The notes under the pieces: model-generated | Seen by the model: the letters and a program-made list of their open reading frames with translations, nothing else | What the model was told of the DNA's origin: nothing | Databases searched by the model: none | In this document: positions 57,101 through 63,759 of the stretch, in pieces | Layout: every line of letters begins with the position of its first letter | Numbering within the stretch: position 1 is the stretch's first letter | Translations under genes and position numbers: made by a program | Source of the DNA: Brachycybe producta | Lineage: Eukaryota > Arthropoda > Diplopoda > Playtdesmida > Andrognathidae | DNA: 64,000 nucleotides | Assembly: GCA_036925085.1 (NCBI GenBank) | Contig: JAUPFP010000065.1 | Span: forward strand, 297,501-361,500 | Reading direction: 5' to 3'

Positions 57101-58205
57101 ACAGTCAGCCTTTAGCAAATTATGATATTAGATGTCTCAAAACACTCACTTATAAATGGCAAATTGCCATTTACAAGATCTCTTTTCTGAGGTTCTGGGC
57201 AGTGTGCACCCATGATGGCAGAGATCAATGCACAAGCACAACCGACAAACTGACATTTGTGTGTACTTGCATTTTTCCTGCCTCAGACATTTGACAAGAC
57301 CGCCGGTCATGTGCACTGATCTTACTACAATCTAGTCTGTCGCTGACTAATGTCTGCACTTGCCCTTAAAGACACGTGGATTTAATGTACAAGCTCGTAA
57401 ATGTCCCTTTGCAAATAGTCTTAGAACACGTGTATTTATTGCAAATGTAGCTTTAGGGCGACAGTGTTTATGACATGCATCATTATTGAGCTGTCGGCCT
57501 GCAGGTAATCACAAAATACTTTTCAAGAAGTTCATGGTTCTCTAATAATTGACAAGTATTACAAAAGTAATTTTTTTTAAATACCTCTAATGTAATTCCA
57601 TTTATAACATCAACAGGATCAACAATGTTTCCCAATGACTTGCTCATCTTCCTTCCATGGGCATCTCGAACAATAGAATGTAAGAAGACTTCCTTAAAAG
57701 GAAGTTTTCCAAGAAATTTCTTGCCAAAAAATACCATCCTCGCAACCCAAAAAAACAAAATATCATGACCAGTTTCCAACAAAGTTCCAGGATAAAAAGC
57801 CTTCAAATCTTTTGTCTAGAAATATACAAAAAATGATACCATGGCCCTTTTATAAATAGTACAAAACACACGTTTTCTGGCCATCCAAATATGGAGAATG
57901 GAAAAAGCCCTGAAGAAAACCACGTGTCCAAAACATCTTCATCTTGTTGAAGGCTAATTCGAGATTTCTCTATGCTGAATTTTTTGCTGGCCTTTTCAAT
58001 TGCTTCCGTTTCTGATCGGCCGGTTACCCAACAGTCGTTGTCCGTTGCCTCAATAGAAAAAAATCAATAGAGTAAGTTATCATTCATAATGCAATGAAAA
58101 TCAAAACAAAACTGTCTTACAGAACCAAGTGGCTTATTATCAACATGAACTATATAGGCTGGTATACGATGGCCCCACCATAGCTGCCTGGATATACACC
58201 AGTCT
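31991..58205 (-). CDS. VARS1: Valyl-tRNA synthetase, cytosolic type (C-terminal half, 11 exons)
   Basis: Class Ia synthetase that charges tRNA-Val and edits misactivated threonine. Eleven exons join in phase, with GT-AG introns, to about 545 codons, reading from [18 protein letters not shown] to a TGA at 31991-31993. They cover the catalytic-core exit, the KMSKS loop (RKMSKSLGN, near 57640), the anticodon-binding helical domain ([35 protein letters not shown]) and the C-terminal tRNA-binding coiled coil. The HIGH motif and editing domain lie upstream, outside the window. Introns carry gypsy copy A2 (9.7 kb intron), solo LTRs, a LINE and several MITEs. No coding damage is seen. Confidence 0.93.
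32115..32796 (+). mobile_element. Probable solo LTR in VARS1 intron
   Basis: GC-richer block that looks LTR-like: a TATA-like GGATATAAAAAG near 32297, GAATAAA near 32515, and an end GGTTCGGGTCGTGACA followed by ATTG, as at family A LTR ends. It has no second copy in the window, so the start is approximate and the identity uncertain. Confidence 0.45.
32797..33339. other. AT-rich VARS1 intron sequence
   Basis: I see no gene or clear repeat here. Confidence 0.5.
33340..33465. repeat. Degenerate TTTGCCCTAAA minisatellite, left of LINE
   Basis: Roughly 17-20-base units such as TTTGCCCTAAAAAGA, TTTGCCCTAAAGAAACA and TTTGCCATAAAGGAACA. Related arrays occur at 34850-35545 and 51840-51990. Confidence 0.75.
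33466..34518 (+). pseudogene. Non-LTR retrotransposon (LINE) reverse transcriptase, 5'-truncated
   Basis: Open frame of about 350 residues with RT motifs [34 protein letters not shown] and the catalytic LFADDT. It continues into the thumb-type region and a C-terminal WNSLAGDLV block before a stop at 34516-34518. It resembles CR1/Jockey-like elements. The N-terminus (endonuclease) is missing. A short internal deletion is likely near [22 protein letters not shown], where about 30-40 residues usual in such RTs are absent. The frame is otherwise open. A second fragment of the same family lies at 54840-55420. Confidence 0.85.
34850..35545. repeat. Degenerate AGGTCAAATG / TTAGGGCAAATG minisatellite
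   Basis: About two dozen imperfect units such as TTTAGGTCAAATG, then TTTGCCCTAA near 35360 and TTTTAGGGCAA near 35490-35540. The unit is the reverse-complement-like partner of the array at 33340, and the two bracket the LINE. Confidence 0.7.
36085..36150 (+). repeat. (CT)n(CA)n compound microsatellite
   Basis: About 24 bases of CT repeats run directly into about 40 bases of CA repeats, in a VARS1 intron close to the exon at 36221. Confidence 0.95.
36221..36370 (-). CDS. VARS1: VARS1 exon (coiled-coil arm)
   Basis: Reads [20 protein letters not shown] ... [16 protein letters not shown] between AG acceptor and GT donor, 150 nt, phase 0. It corresponds to the start of the C-terminal tRNA-binding coiled coil. 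Confidence 0.9.
37166..37632. mobile_element. Tc1/mariner-type MITE
   Basis: Imperfect terminal inverted repeats around ATGTCCCAAAAAATC and its partner GACATTTTTGGGACACCC, flanked by TA at 37164-37165 and 37633-37634. No coding region; located in a VARS1 intron. Confidence 0.7.
38101..38273 (-). CDS. VARS1: VARS1 exon
   Basis: Reads [20 protein letters not shown] ... [10 protein letters not shown], bounded by TTTCAG acceptor and GTTGGT donor. It is the globular segment before the C-terminal coiled coil. Confidence 0.85.
38594..38991. mobile_element. hAT-like MITE
   Basis: Termini GAGATGGGCGAATAGCA and TGCTATTTGCCCATCTC are near-perfect inverted repeats. The interior is rich in ATATTCGA palindromes. 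No ORF. Confidence 0.7.
39023..39138 (-). CDS. VARS1: VARS1 exon
   Basis: Reads [20 protein letters not shown] ... [13 protein letters not shown], with GTAAGT donor. It corresponds to the AVRSLRADYNL-like helix of the anticodon-binding domain. Boundary uncertain by one base. Confidence 0.85.
39373..39769. mobile_element. MITE with GCGGAATTCC termini
   Basis: The ends AAGCCTGGACACACAAGCGG and the reverse complement of CACCTGTGTTCTAGGCTT pair imperfectly, both next to GCGGAATTCC. Non-coding; in a VARS1 intron. Superfamily not assigned. Confidence 0.6.
40038..40600. mobile_element. MITE with CAGTGGCGTAA termini and long internal palindrome
   Basis: Ends CAGTGGCGTAA and TTACGCCACTG are exact inverted repeats. 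Internally, about 40262-40365 and 40385-40475 are long, nearly perfect inverted copies (sharing AAAATGGTGTTTTTGTAATT). hAT-like by its terminus; no clean target duplication found. Confidence 0.7.
41245..41451 (-). CDS. VARS1: VARS1 exon
   Basis: Reads [20 protein letters not shown] ... [10 protein letters not shown], 207 nt, phase 0, GTGCGT donor. It includes the highly conserved [18 protein letters not shown] and [11 protein letters not shown]. Confidence 0.93.
41553..41708 (-). CDS. VARS1: VARS1 exon
   Basis: Reads [20 protein letters not shown] ... [12 protein letters not shown], 156 nt, phase 0, TAG acceptor and GTAATA donor. Anticodon-binding helical domain. Confidence 0.93.
41709..42328. 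other. AT-rich VARS1 intron flank
   Basis: No gene or clear repeat. It abuts the 3' end of gypsy copy A2 at 42329 and contains nothing resembling the expected 3' LTR. Confidence 0.6.
42329..43255 (-). CDS. Family A ORF3 (copy A2), unknown protein
   Basis: Longest version of the extra ORF after pol: 308 codons open, first ATG at about codon 48 ([10 protein letters not shown]). In order: Pro/Thr-rich start, [15 protein letters not shown], acidic serine patch ([14 protein letters not shown]), [20 protein letters not shown], then a basic helical region ([20 protein letters not shown]) with coiled-coil character. It ends with a Lys/Arg-rich stretch ([14 protein letters not shown]) and a Gly run before the stop. 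No signal peptide or membrane segment is seen, so it is not an envelope. A1 has a damaged homologue (10987-11650). It may bind nucleic acid or Gag, but this is inference. Confidence 0.7.
   Translation of the reverse strand: MTPPPTVGSPRATIKLGAIEIPAVGEPVRASTPVEEVATGLVATSLMKCDPPADQNRLELASLAEGSRDASLGGTLVIDTEAEMDTTEDGVVPLSRRWRGQRILSSEDSSESEGRGSGSLGKRSVTGSQEGTPARKGSPIPVDPVGETEAACLERQDEAAQYQTVSGGFLVSDGKHYFIGEYPTQQFRSDKSKTKKKSGAARYTARMKALAKREAQLERTKAALAKFTLAVGLLPVSPAHPEGAAGAAWPVGQPLVSGPTEAEAGCSGWQSATPKRDRRAEKKASQPSPPAPRRSTHASGGGGQGQKS
43256..44490 (-). other. Leader-like non-coding spacer before ORF3 in copy A2
   Basis: Between the pol tail and ORF3. The part at about 43500-44100 is dense in ACCGTGG / CCACGGT motifs like the family leaders and includes CCAAAC-AAGT-GTTTGG. 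Short frames through it are not coding-like. Copy A1 lacks this segment. Confidence 0.55.
44491..45065 (-). pseudogene. Pol C-terminal tail of copy A2
   Basis: Follows the integrase C-terminus: [20 protein letters not shown], an acidic Ser/Asp/Glu-rich stretch, [13 protein letters not shown], then [15 protein letters not shown], and a stop at 44491. It may be the end of the pol polyprotein; the LRPRK motif recalls the YxLR motif in the ERV-B tail. Confidence 0.6.
45066..45455 (-). pseudogene. Integrase C-terminal part of copy A2
   Basis: Reads [28 protein letters not shown] and on through [40 protein letters not shown] and YEIEFVDG. The HHCC finger and catalytic core are missing, because RNase H is fused directly to this segment by a deletion at about 45455. 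Confidence 0.8.
45456..46480 (-). pseudogene. Reverse transcriptase of copy A2
   Basis: RT from [20 protein letters not shown] and [20 protein letters not shown] through [10 protein letters not shown] and [13 protein letters not shown] to [20 protein letters not shown] and [11 protein letters not shown]. Small deletions lie upstream of YASP. The catalytic box region near 45865 is altered (a LDD-type box is no longer intact). Ends at the deletion junction into integrase. Confidence 0.8.
46481..47800 (-). pseudogene. pro: Protease and linker of copy A2
   Basis: Spacer [20 protein letters not shown], then the aspartic protease with [13 protein letters not shown] near 47295 and [20 protein letters not shown]. 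The linker follows in another frame with [20 protein letters not shown] and [15 protein letters not shown]. One frameshift lies near 46985. The active-site DTG is intact. Confidence 0.8.
48000..49766 (-). pseudogene. gag: gag of copy A2
   Basis: A 506-residue open frame (49766-48246), the best gag in family A. N-terminal Gly/Pro-rich region, then [80 protein letters not shown] and [18 protein letters not shown] frameshift near 48300, in a tandem CCAGAGACCTTGGCCACAG-type repeat, separates it from the basic linker and zinc knuckle ([10 protein letters not shown]) near 48040. Confidence 0.82.
49767..50550 (-). other. Leader of copy A2 with a hairpin array
   Basis: Non-coding and full of ACGGT motifs. 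Clear hairpins: CACGGAC-AAAA-GTCCGTG (49809-49826), ACGGAC-AAAA-GTCCGT (50025-50040), CACGGAC-AACC-GTCCGTG (50402-50419) and CGTGGAC-AAATG-GTCCACG (about 50474-50492), plus weaker ones between. Confidence 0.75.
50551..50569 (-). other. Primer-binding site of copy A2
   Basis: On the - strand TGGTGGAGGCGCCAGGTAG begins two bases after the LTR end (GTTACA). Confidence 0.7.
50572..51372 (-). repeat. 5' LTR of copy A2 (type B LTR)
   Basis: TGTGACGACCCAGTTTTGCTCC...GGTTGTTACA on the - strand, about 801 bases. Homologous to 16438-17181, 53309-54028 and 61048-61687. It carries a partly decayed version of the palindromic TATA region. Confidence 0.88.
51441..51568 (-). CDS. VARS1: VARS1 exon
   Basis: Reads [20 protein letters not shown] ... 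[11 protein letters not shown], 128 nt, completing a split Gly codon from the previous exon. It holds the conserved NKLWNATKF block. Confidence 0.93.
51840..51990. repeat. TTTGCCCTAAA minisatellite in VARS1 intron
   Basis: Units such as TTGCCCTAAAGAGACA, TTTGCCCTAAAACCA and TTTGCCCTAATGGGATA, the same family as 33340-33465. Confidence 0.75.
52000..52560. repeat. Degenerate purine-rich TAGAAGGAA(C/T)AA repeat
   Basis: Irregular units such as CTAGAAGGAACAA, CTAAATGGAATAA and TCTAGAAGGAACC follow the TTTGCCCTAAA array directly, as the AGGTCAAATG array does near 34850. Low complexity and non-coding. Confidence 0.5.
52561..53308. other. AT-rich VARS1 intron sequence
   Basis: I see no gene or clear element here. 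Confidence 0.5.
53309..54028 (+). mobile_element. Solo LTR, type B, opposite to VARS1
   Basis: TGTGACGGCCCAGTTTTGCTCC... with the palindromic TATA region GTATATAATGGC/GCCATTATATAC at 53459-53486 and the ACCGTGGGGAGAGTGGGGTTTCCGG block. It ends near AGGAAACA, 17 bases before the next VARS1 exon. No internal region follows. The 3' end is diverged. Confidence 0.82.
54046..54194 (-). CDS. VARS1: VARS1 exon
   Basis: Reads [20 protein letters not shown] ... [17 protein letters not shown], 149 nt, GTTAGT donor. It contains the conserved GTDALRF block of the region after KMSKS. Confidence 0.93.
54840..55420 (-). pseudogene. LINE RT C-terminal fragments
   Basis: The - strand reads [20 protein letters not shown] near 55420-55320 and [20 protein letters not shown] near 54950-54860. 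The second block matches the C-terminus of the LINE at 33466-34518. A MITE interrupts the fragment. Many bases are lost and there is no open frame. Confidence 0.65.
55076..55235. mobile_element. Truncated copy of a long-TIR hAT MITE
   Basis: Matches 58979-59186, with shared ACTGGCAACTTCTAATTGG and AAAAGGGCGGAGCCAAC. The left terminus is missing; the right end reads AATTGCCTGTG. Confidence 0.7.
55785..57133 (-). repeat. R1 repeat copies 2 and 3 around a Tc1 fragment
   Basis: Copy 3 (56640-57133) is nearly complete, with the tRNA-like block at about 56745-56825. Copy 2 (55785-56528) lacks the tRNA-like part and carries foreign sequence around 55880-56220. Between them, 56529-56636 is a fragment of the Tc1-type terminus (AAATGCACTGTA) also seen at 3315 and 13145. 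Confidence 0.65.
57134..57584. other. VARS1 intron sequence
   Basis: Contains a short stretch near 57360-57440 resembling the degenerate TTTGCCCTAAA repeats. No gene. Confidence 0.4.
57585..57815 (-). CDS. VARS1: VARS1 exon with the KMSKS loop
   Basis: Reads [20 protein letters not shown] ... [13 protein letters not shown], 231 nt, phase 0, GTATTT donor. RKMSKSLGN is the class I ATP-binding loop; FFWVARM is also diagnostic. Confidence 0.95.
57872..58048 (-). CDS. VARS1: VARS1 exon
   Basis: Reads [20 protein letters not shown] ... [20 protein letters not shown], 177 nt, phase 0. [11 protein letters not shown] is a hallmark of valyl-type class Ia enzymes. Confidence 0.95.
58121..58205 (-). 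CDS. VARS1: VARS1 exon (most 5' exon in window)
   Basis: Reads [20 protein letters not shown] ... KPLGS with GTAAGA donor. The acceptor is at 58206-58207, or two bases further in. Earlier exons are not recognisable up to 64000. Confidence 0.93.
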
Positions 58206-58712
58206 CTTAAGAAAAAAAGGTCATCAAACAGTTAACATTTTGAAATAAATGTTCACGTTAAGTACTGGCTACGTTGGCTATATGAATGAAACACAGTAAA
58301 TGCTTTTACTATCAAATCTGAAGAAAATACTGCAATAGATATGATAAAACAGGTTGAGTTATAAGCAAACAATAAAAATGTAAAAACAATTAAACTCACT
58401 TTTAAGTACAAAAGTTAATACTTTTAGTAGGTTGTAAATATATTACTTTAATAAGACTATATCACTGAATGTGATAATTAGGGCCAACGGTTTTATGAAA
58501 ATGCATAGTCTTTTTGCTGCTTTATATTTCATGCTGTGTCAGATTTAAGCACGATTCATGTGATATGAAGTCGAATAACGCTAGTTTTATTTTGCATATC
58601 ATTGCATATTTCAGGGTATTTGTATTTTGCATGCATATTTTGGGAATTTTACATGTTAAGAGCTTATTTAACACTTTTTTTCTAGAAAAATTAGGATTGT
58701 TCTATTTTAGTT

Positions 58713-59290
58713 CAAGAAATTGAAGAAATTTTCAGTCATTCAAGAACTGCAAGACAATTTAAAATGTGCTATTGGGAATACTTCCAAAGAAGCAACAAAG
58801 AAATTGACCACTGTATTAGAGAAAAATGAAGGCTATTAAGAGCTCCAGAAGATTTGTGCAGTTTTGAATGGTGAAAATCTTAATGAAGATATCAGTTTGT
58901 CTATTTCAGTTATTGCTTGTTTTAAGCAGCACCAGTTACATCTTGTGATGTAGAATGTACTTTCTCGAAGTATAAAGCACAGGCATGTAGAAATCAGGAC
59001 GAACACAAGTTAGCTCCGCCCTTTTTATGATGACTGGCAACTTCTAATTGGTTGCTTATGTAGTCTGCCATCACATGCTCCGCCCATTTTAACATCGAAC
59101 CACACAACAAACCAATTAGAACTTCCCGGTCACCATAAAAAGGGCGGAGCCAACTTGTGTTCGTCCTGATTTCTAAATGCCTGTGTATAAAGCTCTACTC
59201 CATAACAATTTGCATAATTTTAAACTCGAAATATTGAGAATGTTTTTTGTTGTGTATTGCAATCCCCAAAAAAATTATTGTGCAAATGTT
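58713..59290 (+). pseudogene. hAT-transposase-derived pseudogene (CGGBP1-like tail), split by a MITE
   Basis: The + strand reads ELQDNLKCAIGNTSKEATKK, LEKNEGY, then after a stop ELQKICAVLNGENLNEDISL. It then reads APVTSCDVECTFSKYKA, and after the MITE LLHNNLHNFKLEILRMFFVV. The SCDVExxFSxYK block is typical of hAT C-terminal dimerisation regions and CGGBP1-like derivatives. In-frame stop and frameshift present. The insertion of 58979-59186 cuts it within the SKYK region. Confidence 0.65.
58979..59186. mobile_element. Long-TIR hAT MITE with 8-bp target duplication
   Basis: Termini ACAGGCATGTAGAAATCAGG and its partner run on as inverted repeats for about 80 bases each side (CTCCGCCCTTTTTATG, CTTCTAATTGG). 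TATAAAGC at 58971-58978 is repeated at 59187-59194, the 8-bp duplication expected for hAT elements. Confidence 0.85.
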
Positions 59291-59427
59291 ATCCAATAGT
59301 GCATATTTTGTGGGCATATTTTAGGATTTTTGACAGCATAATTGCATGCATATTTCATTGATTTTTAGGGCATAAAACCGTTGACCCTAGTGATAATCTT
59401 AGCATACATTGTATATTAAACAGTAAT

Positions 59428-59847
59428 GCCGCAGTAACACTAGGCTGGTTTCCCAGCTGCTGGCTGGTTGTAGCGCTCTAGCAGCATAGTCTGAACTGCT
59501 ACTAGCAGCTGCTTTCTCCAGTGGGCTAGTGATTTTAACAGCGGCTGGTGAAGTTGGACATGTCCAACTTTAGCAGCTACCAGCTGGTCATGTGACTCCC
59601 TTCCTGCTGCTGCTATCTAGTGTGAACTTTTTGTTGCTAGTAGTGGCACTAGTGGTAGTTGAAACTTCACTGCTTGGGTTGGTTGTTGTTAGAGTTTGTG
59701 TTTTTGCAAGACAGTGATTGGATGACTTGCACTGCTAATACCAGCAGTGACTGGACAAGTGTGAACCCAAAGCAGCTGCTGCTTGCTGTTGTTGCTAATA
59801 GCCAGCAGCAACCCGCAGCTTGTAAACCAGCCTAGTGTGACTGCAGC
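59428..59847. mobile_element. MITE with CACTAGGCTGGTTT termini
   Basis: GCCGCAGTAACACTAGGCTG at 59428 and its near-exact inverse ending 59847 (CAGCCTAGTGTGACTGCAGC). The interior is rich in AGCAGC / GCTGCT with many small palindromes. Non-coding. Confidence 0.8.
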
Positions 59848-60125
59848 TTAAGTGTGGTATGTGAACCAGTATCATTCCACGAGGTACTGACTGCCTGCCT
59901 GCAGAAAGTTTACAGAAAAAAAAGCACAATAGTTTTAAAAGTCTGTCAATAAAGCGAACAAAAATATATCAATACCTTATTTAGTTAAAATGTATAATTG
60001 TAATACTTTTATCCTAACATGCAAAGATCTTCTCTTGTTATACATGATTGATGTAGGTATTTTGAATAAGATCCTGTTAACAAGGAGCTAACCATCTTTT
60101 GCTCTTAAGCCTATCGGCGGGTGGT

Positions 60126-60590
60126 TGCTACAACCCTGCCTGCCACCATGTGAAATATGGTGGAGCAGACGAATTCCTGATGGAGGTCTGTTAGGCTGGT
60201 TGTTGTGACCAGGCATATGACTGCCATGTTGTGGCTGGTCCTGCCTCTCACTTTGGTGACATTTTGGTTAATCACAGGGGAGAAGTGGGTTTGTCTTTGC
60301 AGGCTCAATCTAGGTGGCTTCATGAAGGAGTGATGTCACCCCGGCCTTCCAGGGCATAAAGGTCATTGTACTGGAAGGTTCTTGAACAGTCTGTGTGGGA
60401 AACAAACTCGTCATGACCGGAGGCTCTGCTGCGGTCTATATTGCGTTTGAATTTTTGGTCATGTTTGTCTTTGTTTTATATAACCGTTTTACCTCGTTTC
60501 TGTAAATAATTAGTGAGTTTTAATCTTAAATAAACCATATTTTTAAACCACACAACTGGTGAGTGGCTTATTATTATCTCGTGTATTACA
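60126..60590 (+). mobile_element. Probable diverged solo LTR
   Basis: TGCTACAACCCTGCCTG ... GTGTATTACA with GAGCAGACGAATTCCTGATGG and CTGGTCCTGCCTCTCAC blocks shared with type A LTRs, and AATAAACC near 60529. No internal region follows. Confidence 0.6.
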
Positions 60591-61047
60591 TGTTTCAACC
60601 TGTTTGGGCAGTAGGTGACCGGTCCCAGTCTAGTTCCATGGAAGACCGGCTTGTTTCGCCTGGTGTCTTTTACAGAAGTAAATGAAAGCTTATGCTTCAT
60701 AATCGTTGTGTTAAAATTGAAAAAAGTGACTGCTGCTGGATATTTGCAAGATCTCGACAGGCATGTCTTAAAACAAGATGGGAACGTCCATTCATTGGAT
60801 CCAGGATTAGAAATTGCTGTTGCTACTGTGACTAGCAAAAAGCCCCACCATCATTAACACATTTCGAGCATGACGAGGGTAAATGTCAATTTCAGACCAT
60901 TCATGAACTAAAATGTCAAACTGTGGTCTCTTGGGAAAAAAAATTAAAGTATGTGTCAACAGAGCAAATGTCAAATCATTGCAAAGACATTTTCTATTCC
61001 AACAAAAGCACCATCAGCTACTGATCCTTGACGAAAGGAGAACATAT

Positions 61048-61687
61048 TGTCACGACCCAGGTTTGCTCCTTTTAGTAGGAGCAGACTAAATTCTGGTGTC
61101 GTCTGCTAGGAGCCTATAGTAGGATGCCTGGCGGACGACAAAAAGGCTAGCAAGGGTCACTGTCCTCCCCCAAATGGAGCAACCTGGGGGGGTATATAAT
61201 GGCAGGTGCCATTATATACTGGGCAGTGTGTGTGAGACCTGAAAGCTGCAGGATGTGTGGTGTTTTATGTGGTCAAGATGGCCACCATCATCAATCCTTT
61301 GTTCTTCAATTTGCTGTGTTTTGGGTTTATGGTTTTTGTTCTCTGCTGGATAGAATGACCAGCAGAGAAATAGGAAGTGTTTATTAAATCTTACATCTTT
61401 TATTTATTACACACTGTGTCCGTGTACTTTATTCCGGGGAAGTATTCGTGGGGAGGGTGGGTGTTTCCGGTGGGGAAAGCACCAGACTATCACCGCCATG
61501 TTTCCGTCATTTTCGGCCGGTTCGGCGGAAAGTTACCGTCGATGTGCGGCGAGGGAGACTCGATGGGCGCCATCCAAGGTGAGAAGGAGTAGTTTTACCA
61601 GGGTGTTGTGGCGACTCGATGGGCGCCACCCAAGGTGAGAGGGAGTAGTTTTACCAGGGTGTTGTGGCGACCAGCCTGGTCATTATA
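61048..61687 (+). repeat. 5' LTR of copy A3 (type B)
   Basis: TGTCACGACCCAGGTTTGCTCC...GTCATTATA, followed after two bases by TGGTGGCGGCACCGGG. Perfect palindromic TATA at 61192-61219. A segment of about 58 bases (GCGACTCGATGGGCGCCA... ) is tandemly duplicated at about 61550-61666. Confidence 0.88.
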
Positions 61688-61689
61688 AT

Positions 61690-61705
61690 TGGTGGCGGCA
61701 CCGGG
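61690..61705 (+). other. Primer-binding site of copy A3
   Basis: TGGTGGCGGCACCGGG two bases after the LTR. It differs from the A1/A4 PBS after TGGTGG, so it may use a different tRNA. Confidence 0.65.
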
Positions 61706-62180
61706 TAGCGCTACCACTAGCCTCTCTTGTGTAGTCAGGAGACCAGAGTCATTAGTACGCCTGAAGGGCGTGGACATTTGTCCACGGAACTACAGTGGAA
61801 AATGGCTTAGGCCGTAGTAGTCCGATAAAAGACCGTGGGACACGGACGGGTTGTCCGTGATACCATGGTGGTTACCGGAAAAAAGGCCTAGGTTATCCAC
61901 TGGTAGATCGGTGGGCACGGTGGTTGACCGTGCAGAACCGATCAAACACGAGATAACAGTGATTTTTACCGTCAGTATACCGGTAGCATGGTGGCTATCG
62001 TGCACGACCGGTAGAACACGGTAAAAGGGTAGTTTTACCGTTAGTAGACAGTGGATTGCGGGATTATGTCCGTAGATCTCCAGGTGAAAACGGCAAAAGG
62101 GACTCCAACCGTGAATTTAACTGTGGAACACGGACTCTGTGACACCGAGACACCGTGGTTGTTTACAGTTCTACCGTTGT
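61706..62180 (+). other. Leader of copy A3 with hairpins
   Basis: CGTGGAC-ATTT-GTCCACG at 61769-61786 and CACGGAC-GGGTT-GTCCGTG at 61841-61859, in ACCGT-rich non-coding sequence. Confidence 0.7.
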
Positions 62181-63600
62181 TTGACTGGAATTGTGTTCCT
62201 GCACCATCGGCAGTGGTATTTGGACGGAGGGGCAGCAACCGGTTGAGATTGTCACCGACGGAGCACCGTTGGATGGTGTAGAAGGGGTTGCGAGGACCCC
62301 GGCAGAGATAGGGATGCGGCCATTGGTCGGTGTCCTAACTTCCACTGCCACCGGTCCGGTTGGATGCGGTAGGAGACTCTTGAGTGAGTCGGTGGAGACT
62401 CTGTTGGGTACTCTGCAGGGCACGACGTCCTGGTTGGCGTCGATGTCCGAAGAACACCTTCTAGCGGTAGCCAAGGGGATAGACATCCTGCGGTTGCAGG
62501 GATCAGGCAAGAGCAACCACAGTTTACACCGCGCCTGTGCACCCTAGAAGTGTATGGAGGGAGGCACCACCGGTTCTGGCCGGGTGGATACCTCCAGGAG
62601 GAACTCACACCTCCAGGAGGAACTCACACCATCCCTCCGGGGTATGGTTGCAGAGTTCCTCCGGCCATTCAGCAACCGAGGGTCCATTTGGTGGAACACA
62701 CGGAGGCTGAGCTCTATGCTGAGACTTCGGGGAATCAGAGCAGGGCACCACGGCGGGTAAGTATTATGCCGTGGATGCCTGCTCCGGCCATCCTGTGGGA
62801 GATCCAGGCATTTGGGTTTTTTAACCCGGTCCACTCGTTCATACAGTATGATGGACGAGAGGACATGACGCCTTTTCTCTGGCAGTTCAAAGCCAAGGCT
62901 CGAGCTCAGCACTGGACGGACGAGGCCAGATGCAGCTACTTGACGTACCTGTTCGAATATTACGCCAGTTTGGTGGAGTGTCAGCCGACCTGACTTGGCC
63001 GGAGCTGAGGCAGGCCATGTTTCAGTGCTTCGGAACCAAGAATTAGGCTCAGGCCTGTTTCGAAGCAATGATGCAGGGGCCTACAGAATCGCCCCAGGTG
63101 TTCTTCTGGTGCGTCATTGAGCTAGCGGAACGAGTTTCTCTTGGGGAGGAGTCTTGTCAACTCCTCCGTTTCAAGAAGAAACTGGAGCCGGCGATCCAAT
63201 CTGGGAATCAAGGGCCAAGATGGTAAGAGACTTTACTGCTGAGGCAACGTTGGTTGAGGCGGACATGCTGACGGTCGGAGATACCTACCTGTACCTTGAC
63301 AGTACCGGAGACCAAGACTACGGTCAAGGCCTCTGGTGCTGTGGCACAGCCCAAGGGCTCCGCTACATCTTCTTCTAACCCTTTGGGTGCGAAGGCAGTG
63401 GCACCGTCCAAATCAGACGGAGGTAAGAGCGGAGGGAAGAGCAGAAAGATGAATCGGCAGAGCCAGGGTGGAAATAAGTCCACAGCAGCCCTGTCTGGGT
63501 CTGGCCAAATGGCTGGGGGTGGAGGTCCTATTCGTAGGCAACCAGGGCCATGCTTGCTGTGCAACCAAATGGGAACAGGTTGCCTGAGTATCACTGGGTG
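62181..63600 (+). pseudogene. gag: gag of copy A3
   Basis: Frameshifted gag with [58 protein letters not shown], a deletion inside the LLDGPAEE block, and a basic Lys/Ser-rich linker. The zinc knuckle (CLLCNQMG then a deletion) has lost its His/Cys half, so it would not bind zinc. Confidence 0.75.
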
Positions 63601-63759
63601 AAAGCCAGGTGGAGCAGTACATGCCAGGTCTAGCACCAGTGGTACTGCTGGGCCGAGAGTACCTGACCACCAGGATTTCTATCTACCTGTGGCAAGGGAC
63701 AATGGTGCACTCTTGTCAAACGGTCACCAATCACTGCAGAACTGAGCTGCAGTTGACTG

